A DNA stretch of 57,029 nucleotides from assembly GCF_001439785.1 (NCBI RefSeq), contig NZ_JYLI01000030.1:1-57029 (forward strand), given 5' to 3'. A model generated the notes under the pieces. That model did no database searches, was not told where the DNA came from, and worked only from the letters and a program-made list of their open reading frames with translations. Source of the stretch: Pseudomonas poae (lineage in GTDB: Bacteria; Pseudomonadota; Gammaproteobacteria; Pseudomonadales; Pseudomonadaceae). Positions 8,095-16,703 of the stretch are shown one piece after another. The stretch's first letter is position 1. Every line of letters starts with the position of its first letter. Both the position numbers and the translations under genes were made by a program.

Positions 8095-9012
8095 TTAGTC
8101 GATAAGGAAGGCATTGAGTTCGGCGGTGCCGGGTGATGTAGCCGGGCCCCACCGTGTTACCGCCAGCGCGGCGGCGGCGTTGGCCTGGCGTGCGGCGTCT
8201 GCGGGTTGCAAGCCTTTGGCCAACCCGGCAATGAACACTCCCGCATGCGCATCTCCGGCGCCATTGCTGTCGACCGCCTGCACCTTGAAGCCCGGCACAT
8301 GCTCGATGACCGAGCCTCGCCCGACCCAGCAACCGTTCGGGCCGTCTCGCACTACCCACACTGTGTCGGCGTTCAGGTGCCGCTTGAGCGATGGCAATGC
8401 CGTGGCGATATCCGCCGCGCCGGTGAAGGCGAGGACTTCCGGGCCGTTGCTGGTCCACAAATCGATACGCGGCAGCAGTGCGCGCATCAGGGCCGACTCC
8501 GGCGCCTTGACCAGTGGCCCCGGGTCGAACACCACCATGATTTGCCTTGGCAGCGCCAGCAGCCAGTCGATCAACGGTTGCGCCTTGCCGTCGAGCAGCA
8601 GGCTGTAGCCGCTGACATACACGTAGTCGTCAGCAGCGGGCACCACGCCGGCCAGGTCCTCGGCGCTCAGCTCCCCTTCGGCGCCCATATGGGAAATGAA
8701 CGTGCGCTCAGTGCTGGCTTCGGTCAGCGCCACGCACAAGCCGGTGTCCTTGCCGCTGCTGGCCGGCAGGGCCATTTCGATGCCCTCGGCCTGCATCGCT
8801 GCGCGTGCCAGGTCGCCAAAACGGCCATTACCATGGCGGCCGAGGTATACCACCGGCAACCCATTGCGGCGCGCGGCCGCCATGACGTTGAAGCCGCCGC
8901 CGGTTTCGAAACTGGCGGTTTGCGCCAGCACGTCGCCGCCGCTGGCAGGCAGGGTGTCGAGGGCCATGACCAGGTCGACGATGACCTGCCCGGTGTGCAG
9001 CAATCTAGACAT
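8095..9012 (-). CDS. PfkB-family sugar/nucleoside kinase (YegV-like)
   Basis: 305 residues from ATG at 9012. N-terminal GG motif (ETGGGFNVMAAARRNG) and C-terminal anion-hole/catalytic motif AVDSNGAGDAHAGVF with the general-base Asp near 258. These enzymes phosphorylate ribose, fructose-type sugars or nucleosides with ATP. The start codon lies inside the permease gene (8-base overlap ATGTCTAG), so translation is coupled. The DSNGAGD variant (usual DTxGAGD) is a mild deviation. With the hydrolase and permease upstream it probably traps the sugar released from an imported N-glycoside. Confidence 0.85.
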   Translation of the reverse strand: MSRLLHTGQVIVDLVMALDTLPASGGDVLAQTASFETGGGFNVMAAARRNGLPVVYLGRHGNGRFGDLARAAMQAEGIEMALPASSGKDTGLCVALTEASTERTFISHMGAEGELSAEDLAGVVPAADDYVYVSGYSLLLDGKAQPLIDWLLALPRQIMVVFDPGPLVKAPESALMRALLPRIDLWTSNGPEVLAFTGAADIATALPSLKRHLNADTVWVVRDGPNGCWVGRGSVIEHVPGFKVQAVDSNGAGDAHAGVFIAGLAKGLQPADAARQANAAAALAVTRWGPATSPGTAELNAFLID

Positions 9013-10471
9013 GGACGTGCTCGACCCGCGCCGGGCGACGGTCAGCCGCGCCGCCCAATACCGCATAGATCCCGCCAGCCACCAGGAAGGTGACGATCCA
9101 GCCGAGCCCGTTGTGGCCCAGCCAGGAGTCGGACAACGGGCCGGCGAACCAGATGTTTTCGGCGGTGGTGCCAATGGTGGTGAAACTGAAACCCAGCACG
9201 ATGGCCACGGCCCAGGCGCCGAAGGCACGCCATTCCACACCGCCGCGATACCAGTAGGCGCTGCTTGGGCTCACGTCGAGCAAATCCTTGGGGCTGTAGT
9301 AATGACGGTGGATCAGGTCGACCACGAAGATCCCGACCCACGCAGTGATCGGCACCGCCAACAGCGAGATGAAGGTGATGAACGGACCGTAGAAGCTGTC
9401 GGCGATCAGCATGAAATAGATAGAGCCGGCGAAGATTGCCACGATATCGACGATCACCGCGTGCACGCGCTTGACCTTCAAGCCCAGGGTCAAGGTAGTG
9501 AGGCCAGCCGAGTACACCGACAGGTTGTTCGACAGCAGCAGCCCGCCGAAGGCGGTGATCAGGTACGGCACGGCCATCCAGGTGGGCAGCATGTCGCGGA
9601 TCGCGATGATCGGGTCGGTGGCCGAGGCCAGGTCGTTATTACCCACCGACAGCAGGCCGCCGAGGGTAATCAGCAACACCAGCGGGATGCCTGCACCGAA
9701 AGCTGCGGACGCCACCAGACGCACGGCCTTGACGCTGCGGTGCTGGTAGCGCGACATGTCGGCACCGGCGTTGGCCCACCCGATGCCGGTGCCGGCCGCC
9801 ATGGTGCCGACGCCGATGATCATCGCGCTCAGGGGTGCCGGGGTGGCGTTGAACACTGCGCTCCAGTCGATGGTGGCACAGAGGAAGCCGCCCACCAGAA
9901 TGTTCAAGGCGCCGAACACGTAGGTGGCCCACTTCTGGATCACCAGCAGGGTGGCATGACCGAGGCCGGAGACCGCCAGGGTCAGCAGCACGAAGATGCC
10001 GATAAAGATCAGCGTAAGCACGGGTGCGCTTTTGGCCTCGACCGGCGAGCCGAACAGGATCGAACACAACGACAGCAGCACAAAGGCGGCCGTGGTGGTG
10101 TTGACGGTTTCCCAGCCCAGGCGCGACATCAGCGACACCAGCGTCGGGCCGATATTGCCGCGCACGCCGAAGATCGCGCGGGACAGCGTCAGGCTGGGCG
10201 CACGGCCACGACGGCCGGCGATGGAAATGATCCCCACCACCGCAAAGGAGCCGGCGGCGCCGAGGATCGCGACAATGATCGCCTGCCAGATGGCTAGGCC
10301 ACGAAACGCCACCAGCGTGGCGCCAAGCGGCAGGCCGAGGATGCTGATATTGGCGGCGAACCACACCCAGAACAGCTGCAGCGGATGGCCGTTGCACTCG
10401 CCTTCCGGCACCGGTTCGATGCCGCGTGTTTCCAATTGCCCGGCGCTTTGGCCGGAAGAGGGGTTGCTCAT
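9005..10471 (-). CDS. NCS1-family nucleobase/nucleoside:cation symporter
   Basis: 488 residues with about 12 hydrophobic spans. Family marks include LFWVWFAANISILGLPLGAT at the front, RAIFGVRGN, GIGWANAGADMSRYQ and the late PITAWVGIFVVDL. NCS1 carriers bring in purines, pyrimidines, hydantoins, thiamine or nucleosides with Na+ or H+. It sits between the ADP-ribosylglycohydrolase-family gene (67 bases upstream) and the kinase (8-base overlap). This suggests the cargo is the N-glycoside that those enzymes process. In E. coli the equivalent position is held by YegT, a carrier of another family. Confidence 0.88.
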   Translation of the reverse strand: MSNPSSGQSAGQLETRGIEPVPEGECNGHPLQLFWVWFAANISILGLPLGATLVAFRGLAIWQAIIVAILGAAGSFAVVGIISIAGRRGRAPSLTLSRAIFGVRGNIGPTLVSLMSRLGWETVNTTTAAFVLLSLCSILFGSPVEAKSAPVLTLIFIGIFVLLTLAVSGLGHATLLVIQKWATYVFGALNILVGGFLCATIDWSAVFNATPAPLSAMIIGVGTMAAGTGIGWANAGADMSRYQHRSVKAVRLVASAAFGAGIPLVLLITLGGLLSVGNNDLASATDPIIAIRDMLPTWMAVPYLITAFGGLLLSNNLSVYSAGLTTLTLGLKVKRVHAVIVDIVAIFAGSIYFMLIADSFYGPFITFISLLAVPITAWVGIFVVDLIHRHYYSPKDLLDVSPSSAYWYRGGVEWRAFGAWAVAIVLGFSFTTIGTTAENIWFAGPLSDSWLGHNGLGWIVTFLVAGGIYAVLGGAADRRPARVEHVHV

Positions 10472-10538
10472 GAGGGGGCTCCTGATGCCTGTATTGTTGT
10501 GGTTGTGGCAAATCTCTTCGATGTGGGCCCTGCGGCGC

Positions 10539-11540
10539 TTAGCGCAATGCGAGCAGGCCCTTCACCAACGGCTGCAAATCCAGGCCATTGACCTGTTTGA
10601 CCTGTTCAATCAATGCCGACGGCCAGCACTGCATGCCCAGGCAGGCACCGAGCATGGCGCCGAGCATCGCGGCGATGGTATCGGTGTCGCCGCCCAGGCT
10701 CGCGGCCAGGCACACAGCTTCAAACGCGTTCATCGCGCCAACCGCTACCTGCTGAGCCAGGGCGAATGACACCACCACCGATTCCTGGGAAGCGACCGAA
10801 GTGCCGATCAATTCGTAGAGCAGGTCAGCGAACAGGGCTTTGTCGCCGCTGCCGACGCTCAAGGTGCGCGCCCAACTGATGCGTGTGGAAATACGTCCGC
10901 CGGCAATCCAGTGGCCGTGACCTTCGGACTTTTGCGCGATCTGCACGCCGATGTTCAGCGCTTCGCCCAGGTCCGCGCCATTGATGCCCGCCGATACCAC
11001 CGCTGCCACCGCCGCCGCGCTGGAAATCCCCAAGGTGGTGTTGTGGGTAACCTGGCACGCCTGAATCACCGCCTGGATGAACCGTGCGGGATCGCTGATA
11101 TCGGCGGCGATTCCCACTGGCGTGATGCGCATCGCCGCGCCGTTGGTGGTGCCGTAGCGGCCTGACTCTTCCGGCGTGTGGCCGGCCAGGATCAGGTCGA
11201 TGGCGCGTTTGGTGGACGGGCCCAGCAGGTCCTGGGAGCCCTTGGCGCGCATCGCCGCTTCCCAGTCGATCAGGCGCTGGGCGAGCACGGTGGGCTCGAT
11301 GTTGCCCCGGCCCTCCACCAGCAATTGGCCCACCAGGATGGCCTGCTCGGTGTCATCGGTAATGGAGCCGGCGGGCATGTTCGGCGCGATGGGCTGGTCG
11401 GGCCCGGCGGCTTCAAGGGTGGTGATCGCGCCAAAGCGCTGCTGCACCTGCTCGCGGCTCAGGGACTGGGTGGGCATGCCGAGCGCATCGCCCAGGGCCA
11501 AGCCATGGAACGCACCGAGTGCGCGATTTTCAGGGGTCAT
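10539..11540 (-). CDS. ADP-ribosylglycohydrolase-family protein (YegU-like)
   Basis: 333 residues from ATG at 11540 (ATGA overlap with the regulator stop). Metal-site motifs of the family are visible: GLALGDALGMPTQ near 14-24, SITDDTEQA near 60 (the two Asp and Thr that hold Mg) and late GGDTDTIAAMLGAMLGA near 283. The family removes ADP-ribose from proteins or hydrolyses N-glycosidic bonds of small molecules. The operon with a permease and a sugar kinase argues for a small-molecule N-ribosyl hydrolase rather than a protein-modification eraser. This is inference. Confidence 0.88.
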   Translation of the reverse strand: MTPENRALGAFHGLALGDALGMPTQSLSREQVQQRFGAITTLEAAGPDQPIAPNMPAGSITDDTEQAILVGQLLVEGRGNIEPTVLAQRLIDWEAAMRAKGSQDLLGPSTKRAIDLILAGHTPEESGRYGTTNGAAMRITPVGIAADISDPARFIQAVIQACQVTHNTTLGISSAAAVAAVVSAGINGADLGEALNIGVQIAQKSEGHGHWIAGGRISTRISWARTLSVGSGDKALFADLLYELIGTSVASQESVVVSFALAQQVAVGAMNAFEAVCLAASLGGDTDTIAAMLGAMLGACLGMQCWPSALIEQVKQVNGLDLQPLVKGLLALR

Positions 11541-12250
11541 TTTGAAGCTCCAAACTGCAGGTGCAGGCGAAAGTGCACGGGGTCGAGCAGGCTTTCGACG
11601 TACTCCATGAAACGCTCGCGCCGATCGTAGGTGGTGCGCGAAGCCTTGAGAAATACCGTGCCCGTGGGGCGGCCCAGCAAGCGGGCGTCTTCTTCGTTCA
11701 GGGGCTCGGCGCCGATCCACTGGTCGCCGGTGTCGCCAATGAAACCGTAGGCGGCCAGGGTGATGGTCAGGGAATTGTCGATCAGGCCGACGCGAGGCAG
11801 GCTTTCCAGTCCACCGGACGCGGGCATCAGTGAGCGTTCCAGGGACACAGCAGTGCCTTCGGTGGTACGCCGACGCCGGTCGAGGGCGATGAATTGGTCA
11901 CTGCCAAAGCGGCTGAGCAGATCGCTGCGGGTCACGGCTTCAAGGCGCAGGATGTCGGTGTTGACCCGTGCGCCCGTGTCCGCCAGGGCCTGGGCCCAGC
12001 CGCTGTTCTGGTCCAGCACCATACCGTCAAAGGTGACAATGGAGCCGACGCCGCTTTGGGTCGCGATGTAATTGCGGCGTTTGAGTTCGGCCAGCGCCTC
12101 ACGCAAGGTGCCGCGGCTGACCGCAAACTCTTCGGCCAACTGGTGCTCGCCTGGCAGCAGGAAACCGTCGACCATCACCCCGGCTTCGATACGGCGGATG
12201 AGTTCGTCGACGACGCGTTTTTTCTTATCAAATCGAACATGTCTAATCAT
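11537..12250 (-). CDS. GntR-family regulator with UTRA domain (YegW-like)
   Basis: 237 residues from ATG at 12250; a longer reading from TTG at 12286 has no better ribosome site. The N-terminal winged helix reads FDKKKRVVDELIRRIEAG, LPGEHQLAEEFAVSRGTLREAL, ELKRRNYI; the C-terminal half is a UTRA-type effector domain ending EYVESLLDPVHFRLHLQF. It is first in the hydrolase-permease-kinase operon and presumably represses it until the substrate appears. ACATG (12237) and CATGT (12248) form an inverted repeat over its start codon and could be an autoregulatory site, though a weak one. Confidence 0.85.
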   Translation of the reverse strand: MIRHVRFDKKKRVVDELIRRIEAGVMVDGFLLPGEHQLAEEFAVSRGTLREALAELKRRNYIATQSGVGSIVTFDGMVLDQNSGWAQALADTGARVNTDILRLEAVTRSDLLSRFGSDQFIALDRRRRTTEGTAVSLERSLMPASGGLESLPRVGLIDNSLTITLAAYGFIGDTGDQWIGAEPLNEEDARLLGRPTGTVFLKASRTTYDRRERFMEYVESLLDPVHFRLHLQFGASK

Positions 12251-12319
12251 GTACAAATTGATACCGAAAGCGCAGGTGTGCAGCAAGCGAATTATTTCAG
12301 GGAGATGAACATTCCGGCC

Positions 12320-12880
12320 TCAGGGCTCCAGGCCGATGGGAAAAAACACCCCGCCGCTCCATACCCCGAGCCAGTGACTACCGTTTATCGGACGGCTTAC
12401 CGCCAGTTCCACCAATTGGTAGAACACATTGCGATGGACCAGGGCTTCAAGGTTGGTGCGCACCCGCAGGTAAGGCGAAGGTTCCTGGGTGACGGGGTCG
12501 GTGACCACCCGCAGCGGGTGTTCAAGGCCGGCCTCGACAACGTCGTCGACGTGAGTGGTAAAGCGCAGCACCTGGCTTTCGCCCTGCCCTTGCACCTCCA
12601 GGGTAACGGCCACGAACGGCGCGTCATCCACGTGGATGCCGACTTTTTCCACGGGTGTAACCAGAAAATAATCATCGCCATCGCGGCGGATGATGTTGGA
12701 GAACAGCTTGACCATCGGCTTGCGCCCGATCGGCGTGCCTTGATAGAACCAGGTGCCGTCGCGGGCAATACGCATGTCGATGTTGCCGCAGAAATCCGGG
12801 TTCCACAGATGCACCGGCGCCGGCCCCTTGCCCTTGGGCAGTTGCGCCAACAGATCGTTGGCCTTGGCGGAATCGGTCAT
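12320..12880 (-). CDS. DUF1285 family protein
   Basis: 186 residues with the DUF1285 pattern: VHLWNPDFCGNIDMRIARDG, WFYQGTPIGRKPMVKLFSNIIRRDGDDYFLVTPVEK, and RTNLEALVHRNVFYQLVE. The structural family is compact and cytoplasmic; its role is unknown. An AGGAGA ribosome site precedes the ATG. It is 16 bases after the lipoprotein gene stop, so the two are probably cotranscribed, as is usual in Pseudomonas. Confidence 0.85.
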   Translation of the reverse strand: MTDSAKANDLLAQLPKGKGPAPVHLWNPDFCGNIDMRIARDGTWFYQGTPIGRKPMVKLFSNIIRRDGDDYFLVTPVEKVGIHVDDAPFVAVTLEVQGQGESQVLRFTTHVDDVVEAGLEHPLRVVTDPVTQEPSPYLRVRTNLEALVHRNVFYQLVELAVSRPINGSHWLGVWSGGVFFPIGLEP

Positions 12881-12896
12881 GGGGGTCTCCTTGTTT

Positions 12897-13502
12897 TTAC
12901 TGATTGCTCATGCCCAGCAGGCTGCGCGCGTATTGCGCGAGTGGGCGGGCAATCAGGTCCTGTGGCCTGTTGTCGTGGAACGTCAGTAAACCGCCACGAC
13001 TGCGAATACGTGCAGTATCAATCAAATACTGGGTGCTGGTCTCGATCAGCATGATCTGGATCACCCCGCTGTCCAGTCCGACGCGGTCAAGCGCCTCCTG
13101 GTCCGACCATTCGTCGGCGTTGCCGATACGGTCATCGGCGGCGGCAAAACGGCAGTACAGGAGGTAATGAGCACCGGCCGCACGGGCCTCGGACATCGCC
13201 TGTTCGAGGCCTTCGGGTTTACGGGCGCGGCGCACCATGGGGAAATATTCGACGAAACCGTTGAAGGCTTCTTCGGCCACCACGTTCGGTCGCGGGTAGG
13301 CGCTGCCCGGCGGCACAAAGCTGCCCTGGGCGATAAAGACAAAGGAATCGGGCTGTATGCGCACGGAGGCCGTTCGTCGCGTGTCGCTGTGGTCGAGCAA
13401 CCCGGCATCGCTCATTTGATAGCGAGTGCCTTCGGCCATATCGCTGACGGTCATGCATCCACCCAGCGCCAACGACGCCAGCAACAAAACCAGACTACGC
13501 AT
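12897..13502 (-). CDS. DUF4823 lipoprotein
   Basis: 201 residues from the ATG preceded by GGAGAG. The signal is type II: MRSLVLLLASLALGGC, Cys16 being the lipidated residue. The mature domain matches the DUF4823 pattern seen in Pseudomonas lipoproteins (PRPNVVAEEAFNGFVEYFP, GAHYLLYCRFAAADDRIGN, STQYLIDTARIRSRGG). Position 2 after the lipid Cys is Met, which suggests outer-membrane sorting. The function is unknown. Confidence 0.85.
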   Translation of the reverse strand: MRSLVLLLASLALGGCMTVSDMAEGTRYQMSDAGLLDHSDTRRTASVRIQPDSFVFIAQGSFVPPGSAYPRPNVVAEEAFNGFVEYFPMVRRARKPEGLEQAMSEARAAGAHYLLYCRFAAADDRIGNADEWSDQEALDRVGLDSGVIQIMLIETSTQYLIDTARIRSRGGLLTFHDNRPQDLIARPLAQYARSLLGMSNQ

Positions 13503-13590
13503 CCCAACTCTCCAGAAGCCGGTGACGGAAAACCGGCGAATGGGCACGAGATGCAGATTCTGCGCCAGCTTGAGGGCTACTCAATCAAAT

Positions 13591-13611
13591 GTGGGAGCAA
13601 GCCCCCTCCCC
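13591..13611. repeat. Single REP element
   Basis: GTGGGAGCAAGCCCCCTCCC, a single copy of the REP motif between moaA and the lipoprotein gene. It can fold on itself and may protect the moaA transcript end. Confidence 0.6.
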
Positions 13612-13640
13612 CATGGATGCTGTGAAATCACGGGATAGCG

Positions 13641-14609
13641 TCAGCCGCCGATGATTTTCATGATTGTTGCCCCGCCCGAAAAGGCGACTTCCTGTTTATC
13701 GCCCAACGCCTTCATCAACAGGCCCTGCAACGCAGGCAGCGCCTGATGACGCGGTTTGTCCAGAAGGTCGCCGACGTAGTGACGGTTACTCGACGACAGG
13801 CAACCGTGCAGCCACCCGGTGGACGACAGCCGCAATCGCGAACAGGTACGGCAAAACGGCACACTCTCGTTGGCGATCACCCCGAAGAAGCCCTTGCCCG
13901 GCACTTCATAACGTACCGCCGTGGCATCCACGGGGGCATTGGCCTGCAGGTATTCGTGATGCTCGCCGATCAGGCTGAGCAGTTGCTGCAGGCTGACGAA
14001 CTGCTGCAGGAACGCGTTGGAGTCCCTGGCCAAGTGGCCCATGCGCATCAATTCGATAAAGCGCAATTCATAGCCGCGCTCCAGGCAGTAGTCGAGCAGC
14101 GGCATCACCTGGTCGAGGTTCTGCCCGCGCAGGGGCACCATGTTGACCTTGATTTTGATACCGGCGGCGCGGGCCTGGTCCATGCCGTCCAGCACCGTAG
14201 CCAGGTCGCCGCCACGGGCGATGCTGCGAAAAGCGTCGGCGTCCAGGGTGTCGAGAGAGACGTTGATGCGCCGAATGCCGGCGTCCACCAGCAGCGCAAG
14301 TTTGCGCGCAAGCAGCTGACCATTGGTGGTCAGGCTGATATCGCTGAGCCCCATTTGCCCCACTTCGCCCATGAAGGCTTCCAGCTTGGGGCTCACCAGC
14401 GGTTCGCCGCCAGTGATGCGCAGACGATCGATACCGGCCGCTTCGATCAGGTACGCCACGCCACGGGCCATGGCCTGGGCCGAGAGTTCATCCTGGGCAG
14501 CCACCAGCCGCTTGCCGTCGGGCACGCAGTAGGTACACGCGTAATTGCAGGCTGAGGTCAGGCTGATTCGCAAATTGCGAAAACGCCTGCCTTGACGATC
14601 AACGATCAT
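13641..14609 (-). CDS. moaA: GTP 3',8-cyclase, molybdenum cofactor biosynthesis
   Basis: 322 residues. Radical-SAM cluster motif CNYACTYC at about 21-28, SAM-binding GGEP near 67, second 4Fe-4S cluster CRTCSRLRLSSTGWLHGC near 256-273, and the C-terminal IIGG whose Gly-Gly end is needed for activity. It turns GTP into 3',8-cyclo-7,8-dihydro-GTP, the first step of molybdopterin synthesis. A GGAGTGATCC site precedes the ATG. Length fits the family (about 330). Pseudomonads often carry two moaA copies; this one stands alone, away from other moa genes. Confidence 0.9.
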   Translation of the reverse strand: MIVDRQGRRFRNLRISLTSACNYACTYCVPDGKRLVAAQDELSAQAMARGVAYLIEAAGIDRLRITGGEPLVSPKLEAFMGEVGQMGLSDISLTTNGQLLARKLALLVDAGIRRINVSLDTLDADAFRSIARGGDLATVLDGMDQARAAGIKIKVNMVPLRGQNLDQVMPLLDYCLERGYELRFIELMRMGHLARDSNAFLQQFVSLQQLLSLIGEHHEYLQANAPVDATAVRYEVPGKGFFGVIANESVPFCRTCSRLRLSSTGWLHGCLSSSNRHYVGDLLDKPRHQALPALQGLLMKALGDKQEVAFSGGATIMKIIGG

Positions 14610-14748
14610 GGATCACTCCGGCAGCGGATAATTCTGGCGCACTGAAAACTGACTTATAACTCAGCTTTTAGCAAGGTCCATGCCTGAGTATATTCCTGGG
14701 GTAATGCGCCCGGCAGCAAATCATCACGCCATCATTGTGGCGAATGGC

Positions 14749-15417
14749 TCAGGTGGCCGGGGTCTCGCCGGTTTTCGGCTCCGCGCCTGGCAGCTCGCCG
14801 CTGTGCTTGCGCTTGTTGCCCATGCGCACACCAATGTCCATCAGGAACTGGAAAAAGCCTTCCTGGTCTTCCAGCACATTGCTCCAGAACGGCGAGTGGT
14901 ACAGCGCCACGGCGCCATGCACCAAGGCCCAGGCCGCGCAGTAGTGGAAGTATGGCGGCACGTCTTCGAGCTTGCCTTCGCTGATGCGGCCTTTGATCAA
15001 CAAGGTCAGACGTTCGAAGTTGGAGGCGCGGATCTTGTGCAGTTCCTCGACCATTTCCGGCACTTGATGGCCTTTGACCACCTTCTCTTCCAGGCGGTCG
15101 AACAGGCGGTAGCGCTGCGGGTCGCGCATGCGGAACTCGAAGTAGGCACGCGACAGGGCTTCCTTGTCCTTGTCGACATCGGCCGAGTGCAGCAGTTCGT
15201 TCAAGTCACGCTCATAGTCGAGCATCAGGCGCAGATAGATCTCGGCCTTGGACTTGAAGTGCTTGTAGATGGTGCCTTTGCCGATACCCACGGCATCCGC
15301 AATCATCTCGACGGTGACGCTGTCCTCACCCTGGTCGAGAAACAACTTGAGTGCGGTGTCGAGAATTTCCTGCTCACGGCGGCGAAACTCACGGACCTTA
15401 CGGGGTTCTTTGTGCAT
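14749..15417 (-). CDS. TetR/AcrR-family transcriptional regulator
   Basis: 222 residues from the internal ATG (MHKEPRKVREFRRREQ); a start 39 bases upstream is possible. The helix-turn-helix is typical: EILDTALKLFLDQGEDSVTVEMIADAVGIGKGTIYKHFKSKAEIYL. The C-terminal ligand domain (YFHYCAAWALVHGAVAL) is not diagnostic. The gene is next to the RgsA/tatD junction, as is a TetR regulator in P. aeruginosa (PA2957 region, from memory). Target genes are unknown. Confidence 0.88.
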   Translation of the reverse strand: MHKEPRKVREFRRREQEILDTALKLFLDQGEDSVTVEMIADAVGIGKGTIYKHFKSKAEIYLRLMLDYERDLNELLHSADVDKDKEALSRAYFEFRMRDPQRYRLFDRLEEKVVKGHQVPEMVEELHKIRASNFERLTLLIKGRISEGKLEDVPPYFHYCAAWALVHGAVALYHSPFWSNVLEDQEGFFQFLMDIGVRMGNKRKHSGELPGAEPKTGETPAT

Positions 15418-15714
15418 GAGGAAGAGTTCTGCAGAGGTCGGAATGGGAAGGGTCACGCAGGGCCACGGATACGTGGCGATACGATTTACCCGATGCGAGG
15501 GATTATCCCGACTGAACGGTCGTTGAGCAACGCCTATGTGAACCCGTCCGGCACTTTACCTTCAATCCGCCAACGTTTTTGCCTGTATCAGTCAAAAACA
15601 AGACGCAGTGCCGGTGCCGGTGCCCGCCCAATGAGAACTCAAGGGAAGCGCGCGTATTCCAAATCTGTTTAAAAAACGACCAACCGCGACTGGACTGAAT
15701 CCGATACTGATCAA

Positions 15715-15843
15715 TACTTCAACTGTCGGCGCGGCATCTCCCCCAAGTGACGCGGCGACCTGGGTACCGACGGACTGAGTGCCCTTGTTTACTCCTAATG
15801 GTCTTAACCCGGATTCATCCCCCCAGAACCCGGGTTTTTTTTG
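15715..15843 (+). ncRNA. rgsA: Probable RgsA small RNA
   Basis: A non-coding segment between the TetR gene and tatD ends in a strong plus-strand terminator at 15806-15843. In P. aeruginosa the Gac/RpoS-controlled sRNA RgsA lies beside tatD (PA2958.1, from memory), and the length of about 120 nt fits. GATACT at 15703 or AATACT at 15713 could be the -10 hexamer, so the 5' end is uncertain by about 15 bases. There is no open frame. RgsA binds Hfq and modulates stress and motility mRNAs in Pseudomonas. Identification rests on position, size and terminator, not on an alignment. Confidence 0.7.
15806..15843 (+). terminator. Rho-independent terminator of the small RNA
   Basis: AACCCGG (15806-15812) pairs with CCGGGTT (15830-15836) across a C-rich loop, followed by a run of T. 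The opposite strand lacks a T-run after the stem, so it serves the plus strand, where the only candidate transcript is the small RNA. Confidence 0.85.
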
Positions 15844-15861
15844 CCTGCGATTTGTGGGGGA

Positions 15862-16647
15862 TCAATCGGCGACGTGTGCCAGGGGGAATAGACGCTTGAA
15901 GTTCTCGGTGGTCTGCTCGGCAAAACGCTCGCAGGACTCACCGCGCAGCATCGCCAGGTAGTCCGCGACGTCGCGCACGTATTCCGGCAGATTAGGCTTG
16001 CCACGATGGGGGATCGGCGCCAGGTACGGCGAGTCAGTTTCCACCAGCAATCGGTCGGCGGGCACCTGACGGGCCACATCGCGCAGCGCATCGGCGTTGC
16101 GGAAGGTGACGATGCCCGACAGTGAAATGTAGAACCCCAGGTCCAGAGCGGCCTTGGCCATGTCCCAATCTTCGGTGAAGCAATGCAACACGCCCGCCTG
16201 GGGCAGCGCGGCTTCGCGCAGCAGGGTCAGGGTGTCGGCGCGGGCGCCACGGGTGTGGACGATCACCGGTTTGCCGGTCTGCGCGGCCGCCTGCAGGTGC
16301 AGGCGGAACGAGGCCTGCTGCACGTCTGCGGCTTCGGGCTCGTAGTGGTAGTCCAGGCCGGTTTCACCGATGGCCACCACGCGCGGGTGGTCGAGTTCGC
16401 CAAGCAGCCAGTCGAGGGCCGGGGTTTCACCAGGCTTGAGGTCCAGCGGGTGAATGCCCACCGAGCAATCCACATCGGCATAGCGTTCAGCCAGGGCTTT
16501 GACGCTGGCGGCGTTTTCGGCGCTGACGCCGATGCATAGAAAGTGTCCTACCCCGCGCTGGCGGGCTGCTTCCAGGGCGGCATCGAGGGAGCCGCCGTGC
16601 TGGGCGAGGTCAAGACGGTCGAGGTGGCAATGGGAGTCTACAAGCAT
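15862..16647 (-). CDS. TatD-family metal-dependent deoxyribonuclease (YcfH type)
   Basis: 261 residues. Metal ligands are visible in MLVDSHCHLD (HxH at 6/8), the GETGLDYHY block near 97, VIVHTRGA, LHCFTEDW and LVETDSPYLAP near 203. This is the YcfH subgroup that sits in the holB-tmk cluster of gamma-proteobacteria. Proteins of this family hydrolyse DNA 3' ends or D-aminoacyl esters; the precise task of this member is unsettled. Only 56 bases separate it from holB, where other pseudomonads have pilZ. Confidence 0.9.
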   Translation of the reverse strand: MLVDSHCHLDRLDLAQHGGSLDAALEAARQRGVGHFLCIGVSAENAASVKALAERYADVDCSVGIHPLDLKPGETPALDWLLGELDHPRVVAIGETGLDYHYEPEAADVQQASFRLHLQAAAQTGKPVIVHTRGARADTLTLLREAALPQAGVLHCFTEDWDMAKAALDLGFYISLSGIVTFRNADALRDVARQVPADRLLVETDSPYLAPIPHRGKPNLPEYVRDVADYLAMLRGESCERFAEQTTENFKRLFPLAHVAD

Positions 16648-16703
16648 AGGAAATCACGACTTCAGGAGTGGCGGGCCAACGGTACACCCGTGGGCCGTGG
16701 AAA

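Noticed and set aside
8713..10297. Plus-strand frame opposite the kinase and NCS1 permease
   Set aside because: Hydrophilic His/Asp/Gln-rich mirror of a membrane protein; typical antisense artefact.
12251..12286. Longer GntR start at TTG 12286
   Set aside because: Extra residues do not belong to the winged-helix fold and no ribosome site favours it, although it cannot be excluded.
14610..14748. Terminator or small RNA between moaA and the TetR gene
   Set aside because: No stable stem with a T-run and no repeat seen.
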